From Gaiellasilicea sp035525905 (GTDB lineage: Bacteria > Actinomycetota > Thermoleophilia > Gaiellales > Gaiellaceae), in the NCBI GenBank assembly GCA_035525905.1, contig DATLDK010000041.1, positions 1-32,900 of the forward strand: a DNA stretch of 32,900 bases, written 5' to 3'. The notes beneath the pieces were generated by a model, which worked only from the letters and a program-made list of their open reading frames with translations, searched no databases and was not told where the DNA came from. This document shows positions 1-6,776 of this stretch, piece by piece. Within the stretch, counting starts at the first letter, position 1; each line of letters starts with the position of its first letter. A program made the translations under genes and the position numbers.

Positions 1-225
1 GTCTACACGCGGCTCGCCTCCGAGCGCCGCCACCGCGTGCTCCATCTGCGTGCGCATCGCGTCGAGCGCGGGGCAGCCCATGAACGTGGGCGTGAACTCG
101 ATCCGCACGTGCGCCGCGTCGACCGAGACCGACTTGACGACGCCGAGGTCGACGACCGAGATGACCGGGATCTCGGGATCGGGGATCGCCGCCAGCGCGT
201 CCCAGACCGCCGCCTCGGTCACCAC
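1..225 (-). CDS. paaD: PaaD, phenylacetyl-CoA epoxidase assembly subunit (partial)
   Basis: Only the N-terminal 75 codons are in the window; the gene continues beyond the left edge. The translation has the MIP18/DUF59-type pattern of PaaD: an opening WDALAAIPDPEIPVISVVDL-like stretch, followed by a TPTFMGCPALD stretch. PaaD is needed for activity of the phenylacetyl-CoA epoxidase complex and is thought to help with iron-sulfur or metal assembly (family knowledge). The start is one of two adjacent GTG codons (225 or 222) that overlap the paaC stop codon, so translation is probably coupled to paaC. It is the fourth gene of a paaABCD run. The reductase gene paaE is not visible here and may lie further left. 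Confidence 0.88.
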   Translation of the reverse strand, partial: MVTEAAVWDALAAIPDPEIPVISVVDLGVVKSVSVDAAHVRIEFTPTFMGCPALDAMRTQMEHAVAALGGEPRVD

Positions 226-863
226 TGGGCGCCCGCCGGGGCGGAGCGCCGCACCATCGTCATCTCGTTCCAGAGCTCCGCGAACTCGACGCCGGGCGCA
301 GCTCGCTCGACCGCTTCGATCTCCTCGCGGCCAACTCGCTCTGCCAGCGCCGGCCGCAGCTCCGGCGAGAGCACACCGAGCGCGTACGGCCACAGCTCTT
401 CGACCGCGTCGGCATAACGCTGCTCGGCGCCCAGCCGATCCAGCCACATCTCGGCGTGGAGGCGGTGATAGACCTCCTCGCGCTCGATCTTGGCCGCGAT
501 CCCAGCGAGCTCGGCGTCGTCGTGCTCCTTCAACCGCTCGATCCGAATCGCATCCGCGGTCTCGTAGAGGACGTGCCTCGCGATCGTCCGTGCCCAGTCG
601 GGAACGAGCCGCAGCTGCACGAGCGGCGCGCAACGGTACCCCTCCGGACTCCGATCGAAGGCGAGCGCGTCTGCGTCCGTCCCGAGCTCCGCGGCCGCGA
701 GCTCGTAGAGCGCCCGTGCGTGCCCGATCTCGTTCTGTGCAATCGACGAGAACGCGACGTCCTCCTCGAGAAACGGCGCAATCCCGGTCCACTCCGAGTT
801 GCGCCAGCCGAGAATCAGCTCGTCGTCGGCGAGCTCAAGGAGCAGCTGTGCTCGCGCGTTCAC
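219..863 (-). CDS. paaC: PaaC, phenylacetyl-CoA epoxidase subunit C
   Basis: A 214-aa ferritin-like protein. In E. coli, PaaC is the structural partner of catalytic PaaA in the epoxidase that turns phenylacetyl-CoA into its ring-1,2-epoxide. The order A-B-C-D and stretches such as LAFDRSPEG, ARTIARHVLYETAD and MWLDRLG identify it. It starts at GTG 863 with an AAGGAGG ribosome-binding site just upstream, inside the end of paaB. It is shorter than E. coli PaaC (about 250 aa), mainly at the C-terminus. Oddly, it shows a plausible full set of diiron ligands: E33/E34, E45xxH48, E101/D104 and E130xxH133. The catalytic-type EXXH motifs are, as I recall, absent from E. coli PaaC (see findings). The assignment to the family is firm; the metal-binding idea is inference. 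Confidence 0.9.
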   Translation of the reverse strand: MNARAQLLLELADDELILGWRNSEWTGIAPFLEEDVAFSSIAQNEIGHARALYELAAAELGTDADALAFDRSPEGYRCAPLVQLRLVPDWARTIARHVLYETADAIRIERLKEHDDAELAGIAAKIEREEVYHRLHAEMWLDRLGAEQRYADAVEELWPYALGVLSPELRPALAERVGREEIEAVERAAPGVEFAELWNEMTMVRRSAPAGAQW

Positions 864-1113
864 GTGCCTCCTTCAACCTCGCTTTGATCGAGTAGCCGTC
901 GACGCGGCGGTACTTGAGGTCGAATTCGTCAGGGAACTCCTCGATCGTGGTGATCGCCTCGCGCGGCACGACCCAGAGCGCGACCGACTCCCCGCGCCGG
1001 GCGTAGAACTCGCGTGCGTACGCGTCGGCGAATGCCTGGTCGGGGGCATGGAACGAGCCTCCGTGCGTGAAAGGCTGCCCCTTGCGCTCCTGGCGAAAGA
1101 CCTCCCAGATCAT
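835..1113 (-). CDS. paaB: PaaB, phenylacetyl-CoA epoxidase subunit B
   Basis: A 92-aa protein starting MIWEVFRQER and containing GGSFHAPDQAFADAYAREFY and a WVVPREAI stretch, typical of PaaB (about 95 aa). PaaB bridges PaaAC units of the multicomponent oxygenase that epoxidises phenylacetyl-CoA in aerobic phenylacetate degradation. ATG 1113 overlaps the paaA stop codon (ATGA), and the gene runs 29 nt into paaC, so the subunits are translationally coupled. Much longer readings of this frame upstream are out-of-frame shadows of paaA. Confidence 0.93.
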   Translation of the reverse strand: MIWEVFRQERKGQPFTHGGSFHAPDQAFADAYAREFYARRGESVALWVVPREAITTIEEFPDEFDLKYRRVDGYSIKARLKEARERASTAAP

Positions 1114-2009
1114 GCGGCTTCTGCCAGCACGATCTTGGACACCCAGTCCGTCTCGGCGCGTGAGAGCCGCCGGAACTCGAGCCGCTCCTGCGATGCGGGC
1201 CCATGACCTGTGACGACTGCGGTCAGCTTGTCCCAGTCGGGCTCGCTGTACTGCCAGACGCCGTCCGCGTTTCGCCGCAGCCTCGGGTCGGGGATCTCCA
1301 GGCCGAGCTCGCGGATCTGCGGCACGTAACCCTCGAGGAACTGCTGCCGCGCCTCCTCGTTGGCTTGACTCTTGATTTTCCAGATCACCATCGGGTCCTC
1401 CTCGGCCGGGATCGGCGTTCCGTGGAAGTGCATGAGCGGCTCCCACCAGCGATCGAGCGCTTCCTGCACCAGCTCGCGCTGCTCGGGCGTGCCCGTGACC
1501 ATCGCCAGCACCGTGTCGCGGCCGTGCAGGATGTGGAACGACTCCTCCCAGCAGACCTTCTTCATCACGCGCGCGTACGGCGCGTAGGAGCACTTGAGGA
1601 GCGCCTTCTGACTGATGATCGCGGCCGCGTCGACGAGCCAGGCGATCACGCCGACGTCGCCCCAGCTCTTGGTCGGGTAATGGAAGACGTTGTGGAACTT
1701 CGACTTGCCCGAGATCAGGTCGTCGAGGCAGCGCTCCCGCGGCTTGCCCAGATCCTCGACGACGCGGTAGATCAGCTGGCAGTGGCCGACCTCGTCCTGG
1801 ATCTTCGCGGTCAGTGCGAGCTTTCGCTGCAGCGTCGGCGCCCGCAGGATCCAGTCACGCTCCGGGAGGACGCCCATCAGCTCCGAGTTCCCGTGCATCT
1901 CGATGAACTTGATCAGCCGGGCGCGGTACTCGTCCGGCATCCAATCGTCGGTCTCGACGAGCCCGCCGCCTTGGACGTAGTCCAGAAACTCCTGCTCACG
2001 AGCCCCCAT
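1110..2009 (-). CDS. paaA: PaaA, catalytic subunit of phenylacetyl-CoA epoxidase
   Basis: A 299-aa catalytic subunit of the diiron phenylacetyl-CoA 1,2-epoxidase. The ferritin-like fold carries two EXXH ligand motifs, in KIQDEVGHCQLIYR and CWEESFHILHG. MHGNSELMGVLPERDWI and HFHGTPIP are family landmarks. ATG 2009 is chosen because it is preceded by an AGGGAGG ribosome-binding site at a good distance and opens MGAREQEF. An in-frame start at 2075 would run through the operator and into the divergent regulator. It is the first gene of the minus-strand paaABCD operon. A 31-nt gap with a palindromic operator separates it from the divergent TetR gene, which suggests repression relieved by phenylacetyl-CoA (inference from PaaR systems). 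Confidence 0.95.
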   Translation of the reverse strand: MGAREQEFLDYVQGGGLVETDDWMPDEYRARLIKFIEMHGNSELMGVLPERDWILRAPTLQRKLALTAKIQDEVGHCQLIYRVVEDLGKPRERCLDDLISGKSKFHNVFHYPTKSWGDVGVIAWLVDAAAIISQKALLKCSYAPYARVMKKVCWEESFHILHGRDTVLAMVTGTPEQRELVQEALDRWWEPLMHFHGTPIPAEEDPMVIWKIKSQANEEARQQFLEGYVPQIRELGLEIPDPRLRRNADGVWQYSEPDWDKLTAVVTGHGPASQERLEFRRLSRAETDWVSKIVLAEAA

Positions 2010-2025
2010 CGCGTCGCCTCCCTGC

Positions 2026-2039
2026 CGAACGGTCGTTAG
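2026..2039. promoter_or_regulatory. Putative PaaR-type operator between paaA and the TetR gene
   Basis: CGAACGGTCGTTAG has inverted AACG/CGTT arms around a 2-bp centre. It fits CNAACGNNCGTTNG, the pseudopalindrome I recall for the TetR-family repressor PaaR of Thermus, at every specified base. It sits 2 bp before the ATG of the divergent TetR gene and 16 bp before paaA, so one bound repressor could control both. Confidence 0.65.
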
Positions 2040-2040
2040 C

Positions 2041-2625
2041 ATGCAGTGTATCCCCACCCGCCGCAACGAGCTCACCAGACAGGCCGCCCGCCTCTTCGCG
2101 CAGAAGGGCTATCACGGCACGTCGATGGGCGACCTGGCAGAGGCGATGGGCGTCCAGAAGGGCTCCCTCTATTCGCTAACGGAGTCGAAGCAGGAGCTGC
2201 TCTACGAGACGATGCGCGCGGGCGCCGCCGCGTTCCATGCCGGCCTCGACGCCCTGCCGGACGACGCGGGCGCGGCGGAGCGGATCCGGCTCGCGCTGCG
2301 CGCTCACCTCCGGGTCGTGGCCGAGCAGCTCGATACGGCGACCGTCTTCACGCGTGAGTGGCGCTACCTCGAGGGCGAGCGGCGCGAGCAGATCGTCGCG
2401 GAGCGGCGCCGGTACGAGGAGCGACTGCGGGCCCTCTTACGCGACGGACGCGAGCACGGTGAGCTGCGGACCGACCTGGACGAGTCCGCGGCCGCGCTCC
2501 TCTTGCTCTCGGCCGCGAACTGGGCCTACACGTGGTTGACCCCGGGGCGAGCTACGGACGCGCTCGCCGATTCGTTCGCCGCGATCCTCGTCGACGGGAT
2601 CCGCGGCTACTCGACGCCTTCGTGA
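2041..2625 (+). CDS. TetR-family regulator, probable phenylacetate repressor
   Basis: A 194-aa TetR/AcrR regulator. The N-terminal helix-turn-helix is clear: RQAARLFAQKGYHGTSMGDL, then AMGVQKGSLYSLTESKQELL (residues about 14-54). The rest is an all-helical ligand domain of the usual size. ATG 2041 lies directly beside the 2026-2039 palindrome with no room for a normal ribosome-binding site, so a leaderless or very short leader mRNA is likely. Position and operator suggest a PaaR-like repressor answering to phenylacetyl-CoA, with self-repression (inference). The next gene starts inside its stop codon (GTGA), so this regulator may be co-transcribed with the lipid kinase and dehydrogenase genes. 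Confidence 0.85.
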   Translation: MQCIPTRRNELTRQAARLFAQKGYHGTSMGDLAEAMGVQKGSLYSLTESKQELLYETMRAGAAAFHAGLDALPDDAGAAERIRLALRAHLRVVAEQLDTATVFTREWRYLEGERREQIVAERRRYEERLRALLRDGREHGELRTDLDESAAALLLLSAANWAYTWLTPGRATDALADSFAAILVDGIRGYSTPS

Positions 2626-3479
2626 CGACGACGCTCGTCGTCAATCCGTACGCGAGCCGCGTCACGCGGGAGCTCGCCCAGCAGGTTGCGGCGGCGTTGG
2701 GCGCGCACCGCACGCTCTTCACCGAGCGGGCAGGGCACGCCACGGAGCTGACCCGCGACGCCGACACCGACAACGTGGTCGTCTTCTCCGGCGACGGCGG
2801 CTTCAACGAGGCGCTGAACGGCGTGCGCGCCGAGACGGTGCTCGGCTTCGTTCCCGGGGGCGGCACCAGCGTCCTGCCCCGGGTGCTCGGCCTGCCCCGA
2901 GATCCACTCGCCGCCGCGCGCGCCATCTCGCTCGGCAGGACGCGGCGGATCGCGCTCGGCCGCGCCAACGGCCGCCGCTTTGCGTTCGCGGCGGGCGTCG
3001 GGCTCGACGCCGAGCTGATCCGGCGCATGGACGCCCGTGGTCGCGACGAGCACGGCAAGCGGCCGGGTGACCTCGTCTTCGCCTGGACGGCGGTGCAAGC
3101 GCTGGCCGAACATCGCGTCCGGTTCGAGCCCGCGCTCGAGGTCGCCGGCCACGGCCGCGCCGCTTTCGCCCTCGTCGCCAACGCCGACCCCTACAGCTAC
3201 GTGGGGAAGCTGCCCCTGCGACTGCCGCCCGGAGCCGAGCTGGAGGGCGGCCTCGACCTGCTCGCTCCGCGGTGGCTCCGGCCGGGCAGCCTCCCGGGTG
3301 TGGCGCGCTACCTCGTGACGGGCCGGACGCGGCTCCCGCTCTTGCTCCTCCGAGACGCAGACCGCATTGAAGTGCGGTGCGATCGGCCGCTGCCGCTCCA
3401 GCTCGACGGGGAGGATCTCGGCGACGTGACCGAGGTCGTCTTCGAGGCCGAGCGCGACGCCGTCTCCGTTCTCGTCTGA
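2622..3479 (+). CDS. Diacylglycerol/lipid kinase family protein
   Basis: A 285-aa protein of the DAGK/sphingosine-kinase catalytic family. It opens TTTLVVNPYASRVTREL and carries the nucleotide-binding FSGDGGFNEALNG (residues about 55-67) and GFVPGGGTSVLPRVLGLP (about 75-92), then the C-terminal beta-sandwich half ending QLDGEDLG. Relatives phosphorylate diacylglycerol or related lipids at the inner membrane face; the substrate here cannot be told. Start GTG 2622 overlaps the TetR stop. A longer reading from 2532 runs inside the TetR gene and was not used. Its role beside paa and dehydrogenase genes is unclear and may only reflect shared transcription. Confidence 0.85.
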   Translation: MTTTLVVNPYASRVTRELAQQVAAALGAHRTLFTERAGHATELTRDADTDNVVVFSGDGGFNEALNGVRAETVLGFVPGGGTSVLPRVLGLPRDPLAAARAISLGRTRRIALGRANGRRFAFAAGVGLDAELIRRMDARGRDEHGKRPGDLVFAWTAVQALAEHRVRFEPALEVAGHGRAAFALVANADPYSYVGKLPLRLPPGAELEGGLDLLAPRWLRPGSLPGVARYLVTGRTRLPLLLLRDADRIEVRCDRPLPLQLDGEDLGDVTEVVFEAERDAVSVLV

Positions 3480-3483
3480 TGGG

Positions 3484-3489
3484 TAGAGT
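3484..3489 (+). promoter_or_regulatory. Putative -10 box (TAGAGT) for E1 alpha gene
   Basis: TAGAGT lies 10 nt before ATG 3500 and just after the lipid kinase stop codon. It is one of several TANNNT boxes 6-10 nt before start codons in this window. No convincing -35 was found, so this rests on the recurring pattern. Confidence 0.4.
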
Positions 3490-3499
3490 CCGCGCCGCG

Positions 3500-4567
3500 A
3501 TGGCGAGCACGGTCCCCGCCGAGCGCGATCTACGCCGCGTCATCGGCGACGGCGGCTCCATTCCGGACGGCGAGGTGGAGGGGGTCGGGGAGCAGGGGCT
3601 GCTCGACCTCTACCGGTCGATGGTGCTGCTGCGCACCTATGACGAACGCTCCGTCATCTATCACCGGCAGGGCCGCATCGGCACGTACGCGATTTTCTGG
3701 GGGCACGAGGCGATTCAAGCCGGCTCCTTTCATGCGCTCGAGGATGACGACTGGATCTTCCCCAGCTACCGCGAGTCGGCGATCGGCCTCCTGCGCGGGT
3801 TGCCGGCTGCCACCGTGCTCTCGTGGTGGCGCGGTCATCCGGCCGGCTGGTGGAATCCCGCCGACTACAACCTCGCTTCGATCTGCGTTCCGATCGCGAC
3901 GCAGGTGCCGCACGCGGCCGGGCTCGCCTGGGGGAAGCGCCTCCGGGGGGAGAGCACGTGCGCGCTGACCTTCTTCGGGGACGGCGCCACCTCCGAAGGC
4001 GCCTTCCACGAAGGCGCGAACTTTGCCGCCGTGATGCGTGCCCCGCTGGTCCTGCTCTGCAACAACAACCAGTGGGCGATCTCGACGCCGCTCTCCGCGC
4101 AGACAAAGGCCGAGGCCCTCGTCGACAAGGCGCTCGGCTACGGCATCCCGGGGGTCCGGGTCGACGGCGGCGACGTGCTCGCCGTCCACGAGGCGACGCG
4201 CGAGGCGGTCTCTCGTGCGCGCGCGGGCGGCGGCCCGACGTTCATCGAAGCGGTCACCTACCGCGCCGCGCCGCACGCCACCGCCGACGACCCGGGGCCT
4301 TACATCGATCCCGCGCGCGTCGAAGAGGCGCGCGCGAACGAGTGCCTCGGCCGCTTCGAGGGCTACCTCCGCCGGCAGGGTGTGCTCCACGACGATCTCG
4401 AGCAGGCGATCAAGGCAGATGCCATCGCGGTCATGCGGGCGGGGATCGCGGCGGCGGAGGCCGAGCCCGCCGCTGACGTCTCACTGCTCTTCGAGCACGC
4501 GCTCGCAGAGCCGCCCGCCTCGTTCGCGCACGATCTCGCGGATCTGCGGAGGATCCTCGGTGAGTGA
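3500..4567 (+). CDS. 2-oxoacid dehydrogenase E1 component, alpha subunit
   Basis: A 355-aa thiamine-diphosphate E1 alpha subunit of a pyruvate or branched-chain 2-oxoacid dehydrogenase. The TPP/Mg motif is complete, FFGDGATSEGAFHEGANF to LLCNNNQWAIST (residues about 158-196). The GHEAIQAG and WIFPSYRES segments and the regulatory-loop-like PHATADDPGPY are also present. With the beta subunit it decarboxylates a 2-oxoacid and reductively acylates the E2 lipoyl group. Sequence alone does not settle pyruvate versus branched-chain substrate. ATG 3500 was preferred over ATG 3479 because of the -10 box at 3484; neither has a ribosome-binding site. It overlaps the beta gene by 8 nt. Confidence 0.9.
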   Translation: MASTVPAERDLRRVIGDGGSIPDGEVEGVGEQGLLDLYRSMVLLRTYDERSVIYHRQGRIGTYAIFWGHEAIQAGSFHALEDDDWIFPSYRESAIGLLRGLPAATVLSWWRGHPAGWWNPADYNLASICVPIATQVPHAAGLAWGKRLRGESTCALTFFGDGATSEGAFHEGANFAAVMRAPLVLLCNNNQWAISTPLSAQTKAEALVDKALGYGIPGVRVDGGDVLAVHEATREAVSRARAGGGPTFIEAVTYRAAPHATADDPGPYIDPARVEEARANECLGRFEGYLRRQGVLHDDLEQAIKADAIAVMRAGIAAAEAEPAADVSLLFEHALAEPPASFAHDLADLRRILGE

Positions 4568-5528
4568 TCTCTATCTCGTCGAGGCCGTCAACGACGCCTT
4601 GCGGGTGGAGATGGAGCGCGACGAGGACGTGCTCGTCATCGGCGAGGACGTGGGACGTTCCGGGGGCGTCTTCCGCGCGACGGCGGGGCTGCTAGACCGC
4701 TTCGGTCCCGACCGCTGCGTCGACACGCCGCTCGCGGAGGCGGGGATCCTCGGCTCGGCCGTTGGGCTCTGCATGGCCGGGTTTCGTCCGGTTTGCGAGA
4801 TGCAGTACGACGCCTTCTCGTACCCGTGCCTCGACCAGCTGATCACGCATGTTGGCCGCTACCGCTGGCGTACCGGCGGCAAGATGACGTTTCCGATCAC
4901 CGTGCGGATGCCCTACGGCGGCGGGGTGCGCGCACCGGAGCTCCACGACGACTCGCCCGAGACCTACTACGTGCACACGCCGGGGATCAAGGTCGCGATT
5001 CCCTCTACGCCCGCGGATGCGAAGGGGTTGCTGGCGGCCGCGATCCGCGATCCGGACCCCGTCGTGATTCTCGAGCCCAAGCTCGTCTATCGCACCGAGC
5101 GCGGGCAGGTCCCGGACGGGGAGTACGTGGTCCCGCTCGGAGAGGCGCGTCTCGCCCGCGAGGGCTCGGACGTGACGCTCGTCGCCTACGGCGCGATGGT
5201 GCGGGTCTGCGAGCGCGCTGCCGACGCGCTGGACGCATCGGTCGAGGTGCTCGACCTCCGCTCGCTGAAGCCGCTCGACGAGCAGGCGCTGCTCGCCTCG
5301 GCTGCGAAGACCGGCCGCGTCGTCCTCGTGCAAGAAGCTCCTCGGACGTGTGGGTACGCGGCCGAGCTGGCCGCGATTCTCGCGGAGAAGGCCCTGCTCG
5401 ATCTGAGGGCGCCGGTGGTGCGTGTGACCGGCTATGACGTGCCCTATCCCTACTGGGCGATCGAGGACGCGTACATGCCCTCGGTCGCGCGCGTCGTCGG
5501 CGCAGCTCGCAGCCTGCTGGACTTCTAG
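4560..5528 (+). CDS. 2-oxoacid dehydrogenase E1 component, beta subunit
   Basis: A 322-aa E1 beta subunit that pairs with the preceding alpha subunit to form the heterotetrameric decarboxylase. Landmarks are VLVIGEDVGRSGGVFRAT (about residues 21-38), DTPLAEAGILGSAVGLCMAG, the YGGGVRAPELHDDSPETYY active-site loop and the C-terminal domain with EVLDLRSLKPLDE and QEAPRTCGYAAEL. The GTG 4560 start gives SDLYLVEAVNDAL, the usual beginning for this family, and overlaps the alpha gene. Longer readings of the frame lie within the alpha gene and are shadows. Confidence 0.92.
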   Translation: MSDLYLVEAVNDALRVEMERDEDVLVIGEDVGRSGGVFRATAGLLDRFGPDRCVDTPLAEAGILGSAVGLCMAGFRPVCEMQYDAFSYPCLDQLITHVGRYRWRTGGKMTFPITVRMPYGGGVRAPELHDDSPETYYVHTPGIKVAIPSTPADAKGLLAAAIRDPDPVVILEPKLVYRTERGQVPDGEYVVPLGEARLAREGSDVTLVAYGAMVRVCERAADALDASVEVLDLRSLKPLDEQALLASAAKTGRVVLVQEAPRTCGYAAELAAILAEKALLDLRAPVVRVTGYDVPYPYWAIEDAYMPSVARVVGAARSLLDF

Positions 5529-6382
5529 TGGCGCTACACGAGCTTCTCGACCTTTCGCTCCTCCGCGGTCACTTCTCGCGGGAGCTGCAACCGGTTGCGA
5601 CGATCGATCCCGGTGAGAGCATCCGGATCGCGACGCCGAACGCCGGCTGGTCCGTCAGCCGCGACGAGAACGTCGCTCGGCCGGACCCCGAGCTCGACAC
5701 CGGACATGCTCTCGCGGGCCCGGTCGAGGTGCGCGGCGCCCGTGCCGGCCTGACGCTGGCGGTGCGCGTGGACGACGTGACCCCCGGTGCCTGGGGCGTC
5801 ACCTTCACCGAGCCGCCGCACCGCATCGACTGGGAGCTGGCCGACGGCGTTGGACGTGGCGCCGGGCGGGAGGTGCGCCTGGCGCCGTTCCTCGGCGTGC
5901 TCGGAATGCCGCCGGACGAGCCTGGGGTCCACTCGACGATCCCACCGCGCCGCTGTGGCGGCAACATCGACTGCAAGGAACTGGTCGCGGGCACGACGCT
6001 CTTCCTGCCGATCCCGGTCGACGGCGCTCTCTTCTCCGCCGGTGACGGCCACGCGGCGCAGGGAGACGGCGAGGTGTCGGGGACGGCGATCGAAGCCCCC
6101 GTCGAGGCGACGCTCACGCTCGATGTCCGGGACGACCTGCCGCTCGAGTGGCCGGTCGCGCGCATCGACGGGGCGTGGCTCGCGTTCGGGTTCGACGAGC
6201 ACCTCGGCCTCGCGGCGCGGATCGCGGTGGACGGCATCCTGGACCTGATGGTCCGCGAGCTCGGAGTTTCGCGGTCGGACGCGCTGGGGCTCGCCTCGGT
6301 GGTCGTCGACCTGCGTGTGACGCAGGTCGTCAACGAGGTGCTCGGCGTGCACGCGGTCCTGCGGGACGACGCCCTTCGGTGA
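5528..6382 (+). CDS. Acetamidase/formamidase family protein
   Basis: A 284-aa protein of the FmdA/AmdA family. Diagnostic stretches are TGHALAGPVEVRGARAG, the MPPDEPGVHSTIPPRRCGGN segment that holds metal/active-site residues, DCKELVAGTTLFLPIPVDGA and FSAGDGHAAQGDGEVSGTAI. Members hydrolyse formamide, acetamide or other short amides to the acid and ammonia; the true substrate is unknown here. Start GTG 5528 shares a base with the E1 beta stop codon (TAGTG). Its place between the E1 and E2 genes is unusual. It may make an acid that feeds acyl-CoA metabolism, or simply be a passenger. Confidence 0.87.
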   Translation: MALHELLDLSLLRGHFSRELQPVATIDPGESIRIATPNAGWSVSRDENVARPDPELDTGHALAGPVEVRGARAGLTLAVRVDDVTPGAWGVTFTEPPHRIDWELADGVGRGAGREVRLAPFLGVLGMPPDEPGVHSTIPPRRCGGNIDCKELVAGTTLFLPIPVDGALFSAGDGHAAQGDGEVSGTAIEAPVEATLTLDVRDDLPLEWPVARIDGAWLAFGFDEHLGLAARIAVDGILDLMVRELGVSRSDALGLASVVVDLRVTQVVNEVLGVHAVLRDDALR

Positions 6383-6765
6383 ACGAGCGGCTGCGCCTGT
6401 GGCTCGAGGCCGGGCCGAGCGGCTACCGGCTCCGGGACGCGGCCACGGGCGAGCCGGTCGCCTGGGAGGACGAGCGCATCCGCGTCGTCGCCGCGGCCGG
6501 CGTGTCGTACCGCCCGGACGCCCTCGCCGACCCGACGTTCGACCCCGGGAGGCGGCTTGCGCTAGTGCCCGAGCCGTCGAACGAGCACGACCCAAACGCC
6601 GTCGCGATCTGGAACGCAGAGCGAACGCTCCAGGTCGGCTACGTGCCGGCGGCGGTCGCGCCCGAGCTGGCCGGCGACGAGCAGGCGGTGTCCCTCTGGC
6701 GCGTCGACGGGGGGCTTCGGGTGCTCATCGTCTCTGCCGACGCCTGGGTCGGGTTGCCCCGCTAG
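6379..6765 (+). CDS. HIRAN domain protein (stand-alone)
   Basis: A 128-aa protein whose second half fits a HIRAN domain. The key stretch, FDPGRRLALVPEPSNEHDPN followed by AVAIWNAERTLQVGYVP, has the conserved L..EP.N..DPNA.A. pattern and the G-V/Y-hydrophobic turn. HIRAN domains bind DNA ends or occur fused to SNF2 helicases such as HLTF; short stand-alone versions in bacteria have no settled role. The residues before it (about 1-45) are not recognised. GTG 6379 overlaps the preceding stop (GTGA). Finding it inside a dehydrogenase operon gives no clear functional link. Confidence 0.75.
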   Translation: MNERLRLWLEAGPSGYRLRDAATGEPVAWEDERIRVVAAAGVSYRPDALADPTFDPGRRLALVPEPSNEHDPNAVAIWNAERTLQVGYVPAAVAPELAGDEQAVSLWRVDGGLRVLIVSADAWVGLPR

Positions 6766-6768
6766 GCT
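6763..6768 (+). promoter_or_regulatory. Putative -10 box (TAGGCT) for E2 gene
   Basis: TAGGCT ends 8 nt before GTG 6777; the hexamer overlaps the HIRAN gene's stop codon (6763-6765). It suggests an internal promoter giving a leaderless E2 transcript. No -35 was recognised. Confidence 0.4.
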
Positions 6769-6776
6769 CAACCGCC

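Noticed and set aside
2532..2621. Earlier start for the lipid kinase
   Set aside because: The added residues (Arg/Asp-rich) are a shadow of the TetR gene; the GTG at 2622 gives the family's usual start and a 4-nt overlap.
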